Made by a program: the position numbers and the translations under genes. DNA of 64,000 bases from Jonesia denitrificans DSM 20603. Lineage in GTDB: Bacteria > Actinomycetota > Actinomycetes > Actinomycetales > Cellulomonadaceae. Below the pieces are notes generated by a model. The model saw only the letters and a program-made list of their open reading frames with translations, was not told the origin of the DNA and ran no database searches. Of this stretch, positions 50,847-59,490 are shown one piece after another. The DNA is taken from positions 2,542,001 to 2,606,000 of the forward strand of contig NC_013174.1 in NCBI RefSeq assembly GCF_000024065.1. Reading direction: 5' to 3'. How positions within the stretch are numbered: the first letter of the stretch is position 1; each line of letters opens with the position of its first letter.

Positions 50847-53087
50847 TCATCGAACTTCTGGGGCGCCACGCTCCTGCGTCACCGGAACGTGAGCCCACAC
50901 AACCTTTCCGGCTCCTTTAGGGCTCCACCCCCAGTTCGCCAGCCGGTCCACAATCTTTACTCCATACCCGCCGTAGCGGTCACCGTGACCATCCATCCGG
51001 ATCGGACCAATCGGGTTTTGGTCCTCTACCTCGATGCGCAGGTCTTCACCGAGGTCATACACTCGTAACGCAAACTGACCATACCCGTGCAACACCGCGT
51101 TGGCGGCGAGTTCAGACATGACCAACTCCGCAAACGTTGTGTGTGGTTTATCCCACTCGTCACATAATCGCATAATCACATGTCGGGCTCGGGCCACTGA
51201 ACTGGGATCCCCAGGAAACGTCGCCCGATAGGACCGCGCCAAATCCATTCCCTGAACCGACAACTCATCACGTACCGGTATGCGCACCACCACAAGAGCC
51301 ACATCATCTTCAGGAGCGTCCGCAAGCGCACGCAACAACAACTCACCCCACTGATCCGCAGCACACTGCGGAACGGTTTGCGCGAACTCCTGCAGTTCCT
51401 TAACCCCCGCCTGCATGGACCGGTCTCGACGCTCAATAAGCCCATCGGTGTAAAACAACACCACATCACCTGGACGCAACCGGATCGTCGCCGAGGAACG
51501 CGGACGCGGCAGAAAACCGATCAACCCGCCGCCCGCATCGTCTAACAAAATCGCTTCCCCATCCCGCACCAAAATGGGAGGAAGGTGACCAGCGCGTGCA
51601 TACTCCAACTGCCAGGTTCCTCGTGACTTACTCTCACGCAACCGGCCATACACCATGGACGCCTGGCGAGGAATGTCCAGCCCATCCACCAACCGGTCCA
51701 CGCGTTCAATCACCTTCGACGCGCTCACCCGGTCAAAGGCGTACGACCGTGTGATCGAGCGAAGCTGACCCATCGCGGCGGCAGCCTCCAGGTCATGGCC
51801 GACAACATCGCCAACCACAACACCCACCGTCTGCTCGTCAACATACAAAATGTCGTACCAGTCACCACCCACCCGGGCGTGCTCATTCGACGGTGCGTAA
51901 TAGGTCCATACATCTAACCCGGCCACATCCACTTGGGTCGGCAACATGGACTGTTGCAACGCCTCAGCGAGCTCATGCTCGTGTTTGTACAACCGTGCAT
52001 TGTCCAACGTAGTCCCAATGCGTCGTGACACGGCGGACAACACTTTGAGGCTTTCCGTACCCAAATCAGGGACCTCAAAGGGTTCCCCCAGTTCATTGGT
52101 TTCTGGGCACGCCATCACAATCGCCCCAAGGACCCCTGACCGTCCCAGGATCGCCTGTATGATGAGTGGTCCACGTGGGGTGAACCCGTGGACGTCCCAC
52201 ACATCATCTAAATGGTCCATGAACGCCCGGGTTCGCGTCGATTCCTCAGCGTCAAACCCGCACGGCAACAACACTGGGTCAATCCGTTTTCCAACAAGCA
52301 CCTGGAGAACGGGGTCTACCGCCCCGCTCCCATCCACGTCTCGACTGCGGTAGTCACCTCGGTGGCGTGGGCGCGCAGGTGGACGGATCGTCTCGGAATA
52401 CTCCAGCCCCTTGCCCTCGAGGAAAAACCCCACCCAATCAACTGGGAACGTTGCTTCAAGAATGCGAGAGATCTCCGCGAGCGGAGAAGTTTGGCTTTCT
52501 GCGGAGAGCAATTCCGAAATCTGGGATAACGCGTCCAGTGCTCGTTCTGCGGCGGGAGCCGCGTACCCGAATGCTTCATCAAACCCCGTCAGCGGGAGAA
52601 ACTGGACAACCCAGCGCTGCGAGGCACCTGGCGAAGTGGCCAACGGGGCGATAACTGCTTGAACGATGCCCCAGGACCCCTCCGAGTGGACCAGGTCCGC
52701 GGTCCACACCTCACCTCGCAACACTTGGTGAGAGCGCACCTCTTCACCGTGCCGCCAGAGTGCCTCTGCGGGTGACGGGATGTGACGTGTACTCACAGCG
52801 CTGCCCCCACCCGATCCACGACGTGACGCTTGTGGGCCCCAAGTTTCAATGTTCCCCGTGCGTTTGTCTTGCCGACGGAGGGTGATTTTCAGGTCGTTGA
52901 ACGTTTGACCAGATGGGGTGGAGTCCACCCCTAACAACTCACGAAAGGCGCGGTTTGATGCCTCCACAACAGGAGGTGAAAACTCGCCCTTGAGCAGGAC
53001 ATACGGGACCGGGGAGTCCTCAATTTCAGGCGCCAACTCGCCAGAAATGTGAACGTTCATTGTTCGATCTTGTGGCGGCACACCCAT
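50847..53087 (-). CDS. SpoIIE-type serine phosphatase with PAS, GAF and HATPase domains
   Basis: About 746 residues. A PAS-like domain (about 20-110, with VEASNRAFRELLGVD), a GAF domain (about 190-370), a PP2C/SpoIIE phosphatase (about 380-590, with metal sites in VGGDWYDIL and VVVGDVVGHD, and LFYTDGLIE), and a C-terminal HATPase domain of anti-sigma kinases (about 620-740, with VMSELAANAVLHG and GGYGVKIVDRL). One protein thus holds both a kinase-like and a phosphatase domain able to act on STAS proteins. ATG 53087 is preferred to 53060 because a weak -10 (CAAAAT) lies six bases before it; upstream codons lack homology. Confidence 0.9.
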   Translation of the reverse strand: MGVPPQDRTMNVHISGELAPEIEDSPVPYVLLKGEFSPPVVEASNRAFRELLGVDSTPSGQTFNDLKITLRRQDKRTGNIETWGPQASRRGSGGGSAVSTRHIPSPAEALWRHGEEVRSHQVLRGEVWTADLVHSEGSWGIVQAVIAPLATSPGASQRWVVQFLPLTGFDEAFGYAAPAAERALDALSQISELLSAESQTSPLAEISRILEATFPVDWVGFFLEGKGLEYSETIRPPARPRHRGDYRSRDVDGSGAVDPVLQVLVGKRIDPVLLPCGFDAEESTRTRAFMDHLDDVWDVHGFTPRGPLIIQAILGRSGVLGAIVMACPETNELGEPFEVPDLGTESLKVLSAVSRRIGTTLDNARLYKHEHELAEALQQSMLPTQVDVAGLDVWTYYAPSNEHARVGGDWYDILYVDEQTVGVVVGDVVGHDLEAAAAMGQLRSITRSYAFDRVSASKVIERVDRLVDGLDIPRQASMVYGRLRESKSRGTWQLEYARAGHLPPILVRDGEAILLDDAGGGLIGFLPRPRSSATIRLRPGDVVLFYTDGLIERRDRSMQAGVKELQEFAQTVPQCAADQWGELLLRALADAPEDDVALVVVRIPVRDELSVQGMDLARSYRATFPGDPSSVARARHVIMRLCDEWDKPHTTFAELVMSELAANAVLHGYGQFALRVYDLGEDLRIEVEDQNPIGPIRMDGHGDRYGGYGVKIVDRLANWGWSPKGAGKVVWAHVPVTQERGAPEVR

Positions 53088-53220
53088 GGAACCATTTTGC
53101 CTGATCTGCAAGGATGCGGCATTCGGTAGAGACAAACCCTCCCGTTGGACGGGGAACAGCACGTAGGATAACTGACACCGGCACCTGGCCGGACCGCTCA
53201 CGGTGACGTAGGGGGATGAC

Positions 53221-53601
53221 GTGACACAGACACACAAGCTCAACTCGCTCAGCTCATGCGACGAGGTGTCTTACCACATGCACGGCCGTCAGGCCGTCAT
53301 CGTGCTACGCGGCGAAATCGATATTGACATCCAGTCATGTTTTGCACGTGTCGCCGAAATGCTCCACCCCCACACTGACGACATTGTCGTTGACGCAGAA
53401 GGTGTGGAGTTCATTGACTCATCAGGGATCGCGGTACTCGGTCAAATTGCACACAACCACCCCGGACGAGTGACACTCCTCAATGCACCACCCACCATGC
53501 TTTTTATCCTTGAGGTCACCCAGCTCATCGATGTGATCCGGTTGGAATCAGGTCACCTCACCAAGTACCTTGACTCTGCTGTCCCAACACACGCCGAGTA
53601 G
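53221..53601 (+). CDS. STAS-domain anti-sigma factor antagonist
   Basis: 126 residues. QAVIVLRGEIDIDIQSCF starts the STAS fold, and the phosphorylatable serine is in FIDSSGIAVLG. It starts at GTG 53221, 134 bp from the divergent phosphatase gene, so both probably share the intergenic control region. It is likely the substrate of the SpoIIE-type phosphatase. No sigma factor gene is in the window. Confidence 0.88.
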   Translation: MTQTHKLNSLSSCDEVSYHMHGRQAVIVLRGEIDIDIQSCFARVAEMLHPHTDDIVVDAEGVEFIDSSGIAVLGQIAHNHPGRVTLLNAPPTMLFILEVTQLIDVIRLESGHLTKYLDSAVPTHAE

Positions 53602-53646
53602 TAATCCTCTCCTGCGATCGCGCCACTGCGGCACGATCGCGCACAA

Positions 53647-53693
53647 CACCACAATGGCCGGCCACCCCGAAGGGTGACCGGCCATTGTGGTGG
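53647..53693. terminator. Bidirectional terminator between STAS gene and fbaA
   Basis: CCACAATGGCCGG and CCGGCCATTGTGG form a long stem with inner CCACCC/GGGTG pairing. It separates converging genes. Confidence 0.82.
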
Positions 53694-53707
53694 TCAGTGA
53701 CTGATGG

Positions 53708-54730
53708 TCACTTCATTTTGTTCCCAGCGGAACGCAGTTGCTGTGCTGCCTCGATGATACGAGCAGCCATGCCGCCTTCGGCGAGCTTGTACCATGCGCG
53801 CGGGTCGTAGGCCTTCTTGTTACCGACCTCACCGTCAACCTTGAGCACACCATCGTAGTTCTTGAAGAAGTGGTCTGCCACGGGACGTGAGTACGCGTAC
53901 TGGGTGTCAGTGTCGATGTTCATCTTGATGACACCGTTGTCGACTGCTTCTGCAATTTCTGCAGCAGTCGAACCAGAACCACCGTGGAACACGAGGTCGA
54001 AGGGGTTTTCCTTGCCAATCTTGGCACCCACTTCACGCTGAATGTCAGCAAGGAGTGAGGGGCGCAGCTTGACGGCACCTGGCTTGTACACACCGTGCAC
54101 GTTACCGAAGGTGAGAGCTGTCAGGTAGCGACCCTTTTCGCCTGCACCCAGTGCATCGATGGTCTTGAGACCGTCTTCAGCAGTGGTGTAGAGCTTGTCG
54201 TTGATTTCTGCTTCGTGGCCGTCTTCTTCACCACCGACCACACCGACCTCAATTTCGAGGATCGTGCGTGCCGCTTGGGAGAGCTCCAGGAGCTCTGCAG
54301 CGATGATGAGGTTCTCCTCCAGGGGGATGTCCGAGCCATCGAACATGTGGGACTGGAAGGTGGGGTTCTTGCCCGCCTTGACCTGCTCCGCTTCCAACGC
54401 GAGGAGGGGGCGTACCCATGAGTCCAGGTTCTTCTTTGTGCAGTGGTCCGTGTGGATCGCAATGTTCACGGGGTAGTTCTTGGCGACCTCGGCAGCGTAT
54501 GCGGCCAGGGACAGTGAACCAGCAATGCGGTCCTTAATGGTTGACCCGGATGCGAATTCGGCACCACCGACGGAGACCTGGATGATGCCGTCAGACTCAG
54601 CTTCAGCGAAACCCTGAAGTGCAGCGGTGATGGTTGAGGAAGACGTGATGTTGACCGCTGGGTAGGCGAACTTGCCTGCCTTGGCGCGGTCGATCATCTC
54701 TGCGTAGACCTCGGGGGTTGCGATTGGCAT
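53708..54730 (-). CDS. fbaA: Class II fructose-bisphosphate aldolase
   Basis: 340 residues, the usual length. Zinc ligands and catalytic residues are seen in NIAIHTDHC, GVVGGEEDGHEAE, GNVHGVYKPG and LVFHGGSGS, with KMNIDTDTQYA for phosphate binding. It splits fructose-1,6-bisphosphate in glycolysis. ATG 54730 follows GGAG by six bases; the frame to 54829 upstream is not coding. Codon use is strongly biased (many GGT, AAG and GAC), as expected for high expression. Confidence 0.96.
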   Translation of the reverse strand: MPIATPEVYAEMIDRAKAGKFAYPAVNITSSSTITAALQGFAEAESDGIIQVSVGGAEFASGSTIKDRIAGSLSLAAYAAEVAKNYPVNIAIHTDHCTKKNLDSWVRPLLALEAEQVKAGKNPTFQSHMFDGSDIPLEENLIIAAELLELSQAARTILEIEVGVVGGEEDGHEAEINDKLYTTAEDGLKTIDALGAGEKGRYLTALTFGNVHGVYKPGAVKLRPSLLADIQREVGAKIGKENPFDLVFHGGSGSTAAEIAEAVDNGVIKMNIDTDTQYAYSRPVADHFFKNYDGVLKVDGEVGNKKAYDPRAWYKLAEGGMAARIIEAAQQLRSAGNKMK

Positions 54731-54813
54731 CAAAGACTCCAAAAAGAGAGGGGAATGAAACGATGTTCGCGACCATTCTGTCACGAACAGCCACTTCCAA
54801 GCGTAGGACGTTC

Positions 54814-54856
54814 GGACTGCGGGCACCACCCCGCGTGGGGGTGGTGCCCGCAGTCC
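54814..54856 (-). terminator. Terminator of the secreted protein gene
   Basis: GGACTGCGGGCACCACCCC (54814-54832) pairs with 54837-54856 around GCGT, just after the stop at 54870. Confidence 0.83.
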
Positions 54857-54869
54857 GGTTTAGCTGGTG

Positions 54870-55501
54870 CTATTTGGTGAGTTCACCGAGGAGCTCGGTG
54901 ACATCACTTTGCCCGGACAACCCGAGTTCTTCAGGGGTGTAGCGGTCAGAGGACACGGTTCCGATGATGTATCCCTTGCCGCGCGGGGCAATGTTGAAGG
55001 TGAGAACATCAATGGCGTTGTTACCGAGGTACATGTAAGCGCAGGCGGCCTTCTTTGAGGTGAGTGGTTCGCAGACCGTGGCACGCTGACCGCTGCGGTC
55101 AGCGTTCTTGTTGAACGTGCGGATGCGCTTCTCGTTGGCTGCACTCACGGTGACCGATGTGAAGGGCGCGTTGGTGCGGATTTGCTTGGACAGCGTGTGG
55201 ACGGGCTTCACATACCCGGGTACTGCGCTTGCGGTGACGGTGAAGGTTTTCTTCTTGGTGTTCCACTTCGCGGTGTAGGACCGGTCGTACACCGTTGTGT
55301 TTTTGTACACTTTGGTGGAGAACAAGGTCACGCCAGATTTTTTGCTGGCTTTGACGATGTCGCTTTGGAAGGTCGTTAATCATCAATGCAGACCTTGGGG
55401 AGGGCGAGTTTTGAGGGCGCGGCGGTCGCCGGCGCGCTCACCCCACCGACTGTGATGAGGACTGCGGTCGCAAGGGCGATGATCACCCGACGTGCTTTCA
55501 T
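54870..55501 (-). pseudogene. Secreted protein gene with frameshift after the signal peptide
   Basis: ATG 55501 follows AAGGAG by five bases and starts a good signal peptide (Lys-Ala-Arg-Arg, then VIIALATAVLITVGGVSA and APATAA), but the frame stops at 55376 after VCIDD. The rest of the protein (LTTFQSDIVKASKKSGV onward, about 165 residues, ending GELTK) continues in another frame with no start codon of its own nearby. A one-base change near 55379-55400 explains this. The mature part is basic, with two Cys (VCEPLT and ACAYM) that may pair; no family was recognised. It may be a pseudogene or a sequencing error. Confidence 0.75.
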
Positions 55502-55604
55502 GGACTCTCCTTGAGCCGTAGCAGACAACAGGCCCCGTGGCCTGCACACTTATTGTGTGGCACACCCCCGGTTTTCCACGCTGCGCATGGTCACGATTAG
55601 GTAA

Positions 55605-56369
55605 CTATTGGCCCGGGGTGGGGATGTGCTGCACAACCCACGCGTGCATCGCGATCGCTGCCGCCGCCCCCGCATTCATGGACCGCGTCGACCCGTACTG
55701 CGTGATGTGCACAACCGACTGCGACACCTCTTGCATGGGCTGAGTCAACCCAGTGCTTTCCTGCCCAAACACCAACACACTCGCGCGGGGAAATGCGAAC
55801 CCTTCAATGGGCACAGAACCATCAATATTGTCGATGCCAATGACTGTCAGTCCGTTGTCTTGAGCCCACTGTGCAAACGCCTGCGCATCCTCATGGTGCC
55901 GAATGTGTTGATAACGGTCAGTGACCATGGCACCGCGCCGATTCCACCGACGTTTCCCCACAATGTGAACCTCAGCGACCGCAAACGCATTTGCCGTGCG
56001 CACAACAGACCCAATATTGAAGTCGTGGTGCCAGTTCTCAATGGCAATATGCAACGGATGCCGGTGCTCATCAAGGTCCGCAACGATGGCGTCCATCGTC
56101 CAATACCGGTACCGGTCAATGACGTTGCGCTGATCGCCGTGCGTTAATAACTCCACGTCAAACCTGGGGTCCACGTCCCCGTTGTCATCACGCGGCCACT
56201 GCTGTGGTCCGCCCGGCCACGGACCCACCCCTTGGGCCACCGCATCGGCAGGTGAGGGAACAACACCGCCACCGGCAACCTGATCGTGGGGCTGGGACTG
56301 GGGGCGCGCATCGGCAGGTGAGGGAACAACACCGCCACCGGCTAAACCAACAGAAGTCATGGGAACCAT
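55605..56369 (-). CDS. SpoU/TrmH family RNA 2'-O-methyltransferase
   Basis: 254 residues. The SPOUT knot motifs are present: HIAIENWHHDFNIGSVVRTANAF (motif 1 with NxGSVVRTA), LVFGQESTGL (motif 2) and QYGSTRSMNAGAAAAIAMHAW (motif 3). It methylates ribose 2'-OH in tRNA or rRNA; the target is not clear. The N-terminal 60 residues are low complexity and contain a 13-residue repeat, AGGGVVPSPADA, caused by a 36-bp direct repeat. ATG 56369 follows GAGGA by eight bases. Confidence 0.9.
   Translation of the reverse strand: MVPMTSVGLAGGGVVPSPADARPQSQPHDQVAGGGVVPSPADAVAQGVGPWPGGPQQWPRDDNGDVDPRFDVELLTHGDQRNVIDRYRYWTMDAIVADLDEHRHPLHIAIENWHHDFNIGSVVRTANAFAVAEVHIVGKRRWNRRGAMVTDRYQHIRHHEDAQAFAQWAQDNGLTVIGIDNIDGSVPIEGFAFPRASVLVFGQESTGLTQPMQEVSQSVVHITQYGSTRSMNAGAAAAIAMHAWVVQHIPTPGQ
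56241..56276. repeat. 36-bp direct repeat, copy 1
   Basis: Identical to 56307-56342, 66 bp (22 codons) away, inside the SpoU methyltransferase gene and in frame. Confidence 0.9.
56307..56342. repeat. 36-bp direct repeat, copy 2
   Basis: Second exact copy. It starts with CGCATCGGCAGGTG, a sequence that also occurs at 2177 in the FabG4-like gene. Confidence 0.9.
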
Positions 56370-56495
56370 TGTTTCATTCCTCGCAGACTTGCCCGGCTCG
56401 CGCGGACGTAGGGTGATGTTGCGTCAATTACCTGTGATGATGGTGACAGAGACACATCCACGATTGGGCACCCGCCCTCACTCAAGGAGAACGTT

Positions 56496-57269
56496 ATGAC
56501 GCGCACCATCGAATCCTGGCTCACTGACATGGACGGGGTCCTCGTCCACGAAGGGCATGCCATCCCCGGCGCCCCTGAATTCATTGCCCGACTGCGGGAA
56601 AAGGAACGGCCCTTCCTCATCCTCACGAACAACTCGATCTTCACCCCGCGTGACTTACGCGCACGGTTGTCTGCGTCAGGCATTGAGGTGGACGAATCAA
56701 ATATTTGGACGTCAGCGTTGGCGACAGCAAAGTTTTGCGCCGATCAGATGCCTGGCGGGTCTGCCTACGCCATCGGGGAGGCAGGACTGACCACCGCACT
56801 GTATGAGGCTGGGTACACGCTCACCGATTCGAGCCCTGATTATGTGGTGCTCGGGGAAACGCGCACCTATTCGTTTGAGGCGATCACCAAGGCGGTGCGG
56901 CTCATTCTTGATGGTGCCCGGTTCATTTGCACGAACCCGGACCCAACAGGTCCATCCCAAGAAGGGCCGATGCCTGCAACTGGTGCAGCCGCCGCGATGA
57001 TCACCAAAGCCACCAAACGTGAACCGTACTTTGTCGGCAAACCCAACCCGATGATGTTCCGTTCTGCGCTCAACCGTATCGATGCGCATTCAGAAACCAC
57101 GGCCATGATTGGTGACCGGATGGACACTGACGTGGTCGCTGGTATTGAAGCAGGGTTGCAAACCTACCTGGTTCTCACCGGGTCAACGGCCCCGCACGAG
57201 GTTGACGGTTACCCGTTCCGCCCGTCCGAGGTGCGCGATTCGATCGCGGACCTGATCGACCTTATTTAG
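56496..57269 (+). CDS. HAD-IIA family phosphatase, NagD-like
   Basis: 257 residues. Nucleophile Asp in LTDMDGVLVHEG, motif II in LILTNNSIFTPR, and motif III/IV in VGKPNPMMFRSAL and MIGDRMDTDVVAG. The C2 cap of NagD-type enzymes lies between. It removes phosphate from a small metabolite, perhaps a nucleotide or sugar phosphate. The start follows AAGGAG. It ends at a terminator shared with pyrE. Confidence 0.9.
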   Translation: MTRTIESWLTDMDGVLVHEGHAIPGAPEFIARLREKERPFLILTNNSIFTPRDLRARLSASGIEVDESNIWTSALATAKFCADQMPGGSAYAIGEAGLTTALYEAGYTLTDSSPDYVVLGETRTYSFEAITKAVRLILDGARFICTNPDPTGPSQEGPMPATGAAAAMITKATKREPYFVGKPNPMMFRSALNRIDAHSETTAMIGDRMDTDVVAGIEAGLQTYLVLTGSTAPHEVDGYPFRPSEVRDSIADLIDLI

Positions 57270-57292
57270 TGCCTGCAGCGCCCCAGTGACCG

Positions 57293-57335
57293 CCACGGTG
57301 GGGCGGGAATCCGAAGCGAGTCCCGCCCACCGTGG
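57293..57335. terminator. Bidirectional terminator between the HAD gene and pyrE
   Basis: CCACGGTGGGGCGGGA (57293-57308) pairs with TCCCGCCCACCGTGG (57321-57335) with one bulge; genes on both sides converge on it. Confidence 0.82.
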
Positions 57336-57401
57336 TGCTGAATCGTCTGTGTGTGCTGGCGCGTGTGCCTGTCGATGCGCGGCACAGCTGGTTGCGAGTG
57401 G

Positions 57402-57977
57402 TTACGCAAGTCCGAGGTCAGTGAGACCAAACAGCGAGAGGTATGGCACACCGAGCGCCTCAATTTTCTCCTTGGCACCCGTTGCGCGGTCCACAATGGT
57501 TGCGACAGCAACAACGTCTGCCCCAGCGGCCCGGCACGCCTCAATGGCAGCGATGGGTGACCCACCGGTCGTTGTGGTGTCTTCCACAACAACAACTCGG
57601 CGACCTGAAATATCTGGGCCTTCAATCTGACGCTGCATCCCGTGGGCTTTCGCAGCCTTGCGGACAACAAACGCGTCCAAATCCAATCCGCGTGACGCAG
57701 CAGCGTGAAGCAACGCGGTGGCAATGGGGTCAGCGCCTAATGTCAGCCCACCCGCAGCGTCGACGTCTGCCGGACCAAAGCCAGCTTCTTCAAGGGTGTC
57801 CAACAGGACGTGGCCAATGAGGGGGGCGGCGCGGTGGTGCAACGTCACCCGACGCAAATCCACGTAATAGTCAGCTGTCGCACCAGAGGACAACGTGACC
57901 GTTCCATGGACGACGGCCAGTTCACGAATCAGGGCAGCAAGCTGTTCACGAGGTGTTGGGGAAAGTGTCTCAGTCAC
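57402..57977 (-). CDS. pyrE: Orotate phosphoribosyltransferase
   Basis: 191 residues. The PRPP-binding motif is VVVVEDTTTTGGSPIAAI, and the flexible loop KAAKAHGMQRQIEG supplies the catalytic Lys. It makes OMP from orotate in pyrimidine synthesis. GTG 57977 is the start: a -10 box (TACCCT) lies six bases before it, the protein begins with TETLSPTPREQL, and the longer frame to 58451 overlaps the next gene. Length matches actinobacterial PyrE (about 180-190). Confidence 0.93.
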   Translation of the reverse strand: MTETLSPTPREQLAALIRELAVVHGTVTLSSGATADYYVDLRRVTLHHRAAPLIGHVLLDTLEEAGFGPADVDAAGGLTLGADPIATALLHAAASRGLDLDAFVVRKAAKAHGMQRQIEGPDISGRRVVVVEDTTTTGGSPIAAIEACRAAGADVVAVATIVDRATGAKEKIEALGVPYLSLFGLTDLGLA

Positions 57978-57983
57978 ACCACC

Positions 57984-57989
57984 AGGGTA
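57984..57989 (-). promoter_or_regulatory. -10 box TACCCT for leaderless pyrE mRNA
   Basis: Minus-strand TACCCT-GGTGGT-GTG. No other ribosome site is seen. Confidence 0.55.
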
Positions 57990-57996
57990 CGCGACG

Positions 57997-58806
57997 TTAG
58001 GTCTGGCTTGGCGTGGTGATCGGATTGCGGCGTCCAGCTGCCGTGCTGGCCACTGCGCCACGCACTTGCAATGCCCGCACAACAAACCGCGGCAAAATAC
58101 GCAACAAGCCAGATGCTCCCTTGTACCGCAGTGACGGGGTTGAAAGGACCGCACCACGGCGCGCATCGGCCAGAGCTTCACGGACAAGTTCCTCCGCTGA
58201 CAGCCACGCAACCTCGGGGAACCCCGAATAGTCAATGCCTGCACGTTCGTGGAACTCAGTGTGCACAAACCCAGGGCACAACGCCATCGCGGATGCCCCC
58301 GTTCCTGACAATTCCACAGCAAGTCCTTCGGTGAAGGACCGCACCCACGCTTTATGCGCCGAGTAGGTGCCTGATGCGGTGAGCGCGGCGACCGAGGACA
58401 CATTGATAATGAGCCCTCGTCCCCGTTGGCGCATGACCTTGGCTGCGGCATGCGATAACCGCATGACCGCCTCCACCATGACCGTCAACGCCTCGGCTTG
58501 GTCGTCAATCTCAGAATCCAGGAACCGAGTGTTGATGGCATACCCAGCGTTGTTGACCAGAAGGTTAATGGGGCGGTCCCGGTCACTGAGCCGCTGCACA
58601 ACCGAGTCGATCCCCTCGCGTGTCCCCAAGTCAGCGGGGAGCACGTCAACATGAACACCCGCAACCGAGTTCAGTTGCTGGGCGACCGCATCAAGCCGGT
58701 GGGCATCGCGTGCCACCAGGACAAGGTTGTGGCGACTCGCAGCCAGTTGCCACGCAAATTCCAACCCAATGCCTGCTGTTGCTCCAGTGATCAGTGCTGT
58801 TGCCAT
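57997..58806 (-). CDS. Short-chain dehydrogenase/reductase
   Basis: 269 residues, classical SDR. Cofactor motif TGATAGIG, NNAG in LLVNNAGYA, and the catalytic Ser, Tyr, Lys in INVSSVAALTASGTYSAHKAW. The C-terminal tail is basic. A -10 box (TAGGCT, complement of 58813-58818) lies six bases before the ATG, so the mRNA is probably leaderless. The substrate is unknown. It lies just 19 bp before pyrE on the same strand. Confidence 0.92.
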   Translation of the reverse strand: MATALITGATAGIGLEFAWQLAASRHNLVLVARDAHRLDAVAQQLNSVAGVHVDVLPADLGTREGIDSVVQRLSDRDRPINLLVNNAGYAINTRFLDSEIDDQAEALTVMVEAVMRLSHAAAKVMRQRGRGLIINVSSVAALTASGTYSAHKAWVRSFTEGLAVELSGTGASAMALCPGFVHTEFHERAGIDYSGFPEVAWLSAEELVREALADARRGAVLSTPSLRYKGASGLLRILPRFVVRALQVRGAVASTAAGRRNPITTPSQT

Positions 58807-58815
58807 GACTTCAGC

Positions 58816-59442
58816 CTAGTCGGTGTGCTCGGGCTCGGGGAGTCGGCGGGCCGCACAGCCGCGAAGAAACCGGAGAATCATGTGCCCATGGAGGACTAGT
58901 CCCCATGCAATCCCAGGAATATGCCCCACCACGCGCATCCGCACGTTGTGCGCCCCTGGAATCATCGTGTCTGACGGGAACACCACCCCATCAACCGCAG
59001 CGCGCAACGACATCACCCGGTCCCGTTCCTGCGGGTCAAGCTCCGCCACAAACTCGGCAATGTCGTCGAGGGCATCTTCAAATACGTCATTGACGTCAAA
59101 AATAGGTTCCGGGATGATGTGGGGTCGGTGAATTTTCCCGCAAATGAGCACTGCCCCCGCGACCACGTCACTGCGAGCCGAAAAAGCACCCAGCACGGCG
59201 CTTGCACCGGCACTTGCCCCCACCAACGCGACCGTCTCTCCGCGCTCGTGGCGCGCATCGATCATCGCGATCAGGGCAGCTAACCGCTCCTCCCAGGCGA
59301 TCTCGCCCGCCCACCCCACCGTGAACATGCGGACCCGCGCTCCCAGCGGACGCCACAGGCGAAGCGCCGCCCATTGGGCGGACAGCAGGAACCGGGTACG
59401 GTCAAATAACCCGGGCACGTAAATGATGGTGAGCGCAGACAT
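58816..59442 (-). CDS. Alpha/beta hydrolase
   Basis: 208 residues. The nucleophile Ser lies in LVGASAGASAVLGAF (G-x-S-x-G). ICGKIHRP follows, and the His is probably in LVLHGHMILRFL near the end. The N-terminus (LTIIYVPGLFDRTRF) is the usual oxyanion strand. The substrate is unknown. It ends 10 bp before the SDR gene and may be transcribed with it. It diverges from xthA, with candidate -10 boxes on both strands in the 48-bp gap. Confidence 0.8.
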   Translation of the reverse strand: MSALTIIYVPGLFDRTRFLLSAQWAALRLWRPLGARVRMFTVGWAGEIAWEERLAALIAMIDARHERGETVALVGASAGASAVLGAFSARSDVVAGAVLICGKIHRPHIIPEPIFDVNDVFEDALDDIAEFVAELDPQERDRVMSLRAAVDGVVFPSDTMIPGAHNVRMRVVGHIPGIAWGLVLHGHMILRFLRGCAARRLPEPEHTD

Positions 59443-59490
59443 GATGGAGTGATCCTACCGCCTGGCCCGCAACACGATAGGCTTGCTGCC

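Noticed and set aside
57978-58451. Long N-terminal extension of PyrE
   Set aside because: It overlaps the SDR gene, and PyrE length and the -10 box support GTG 57977.
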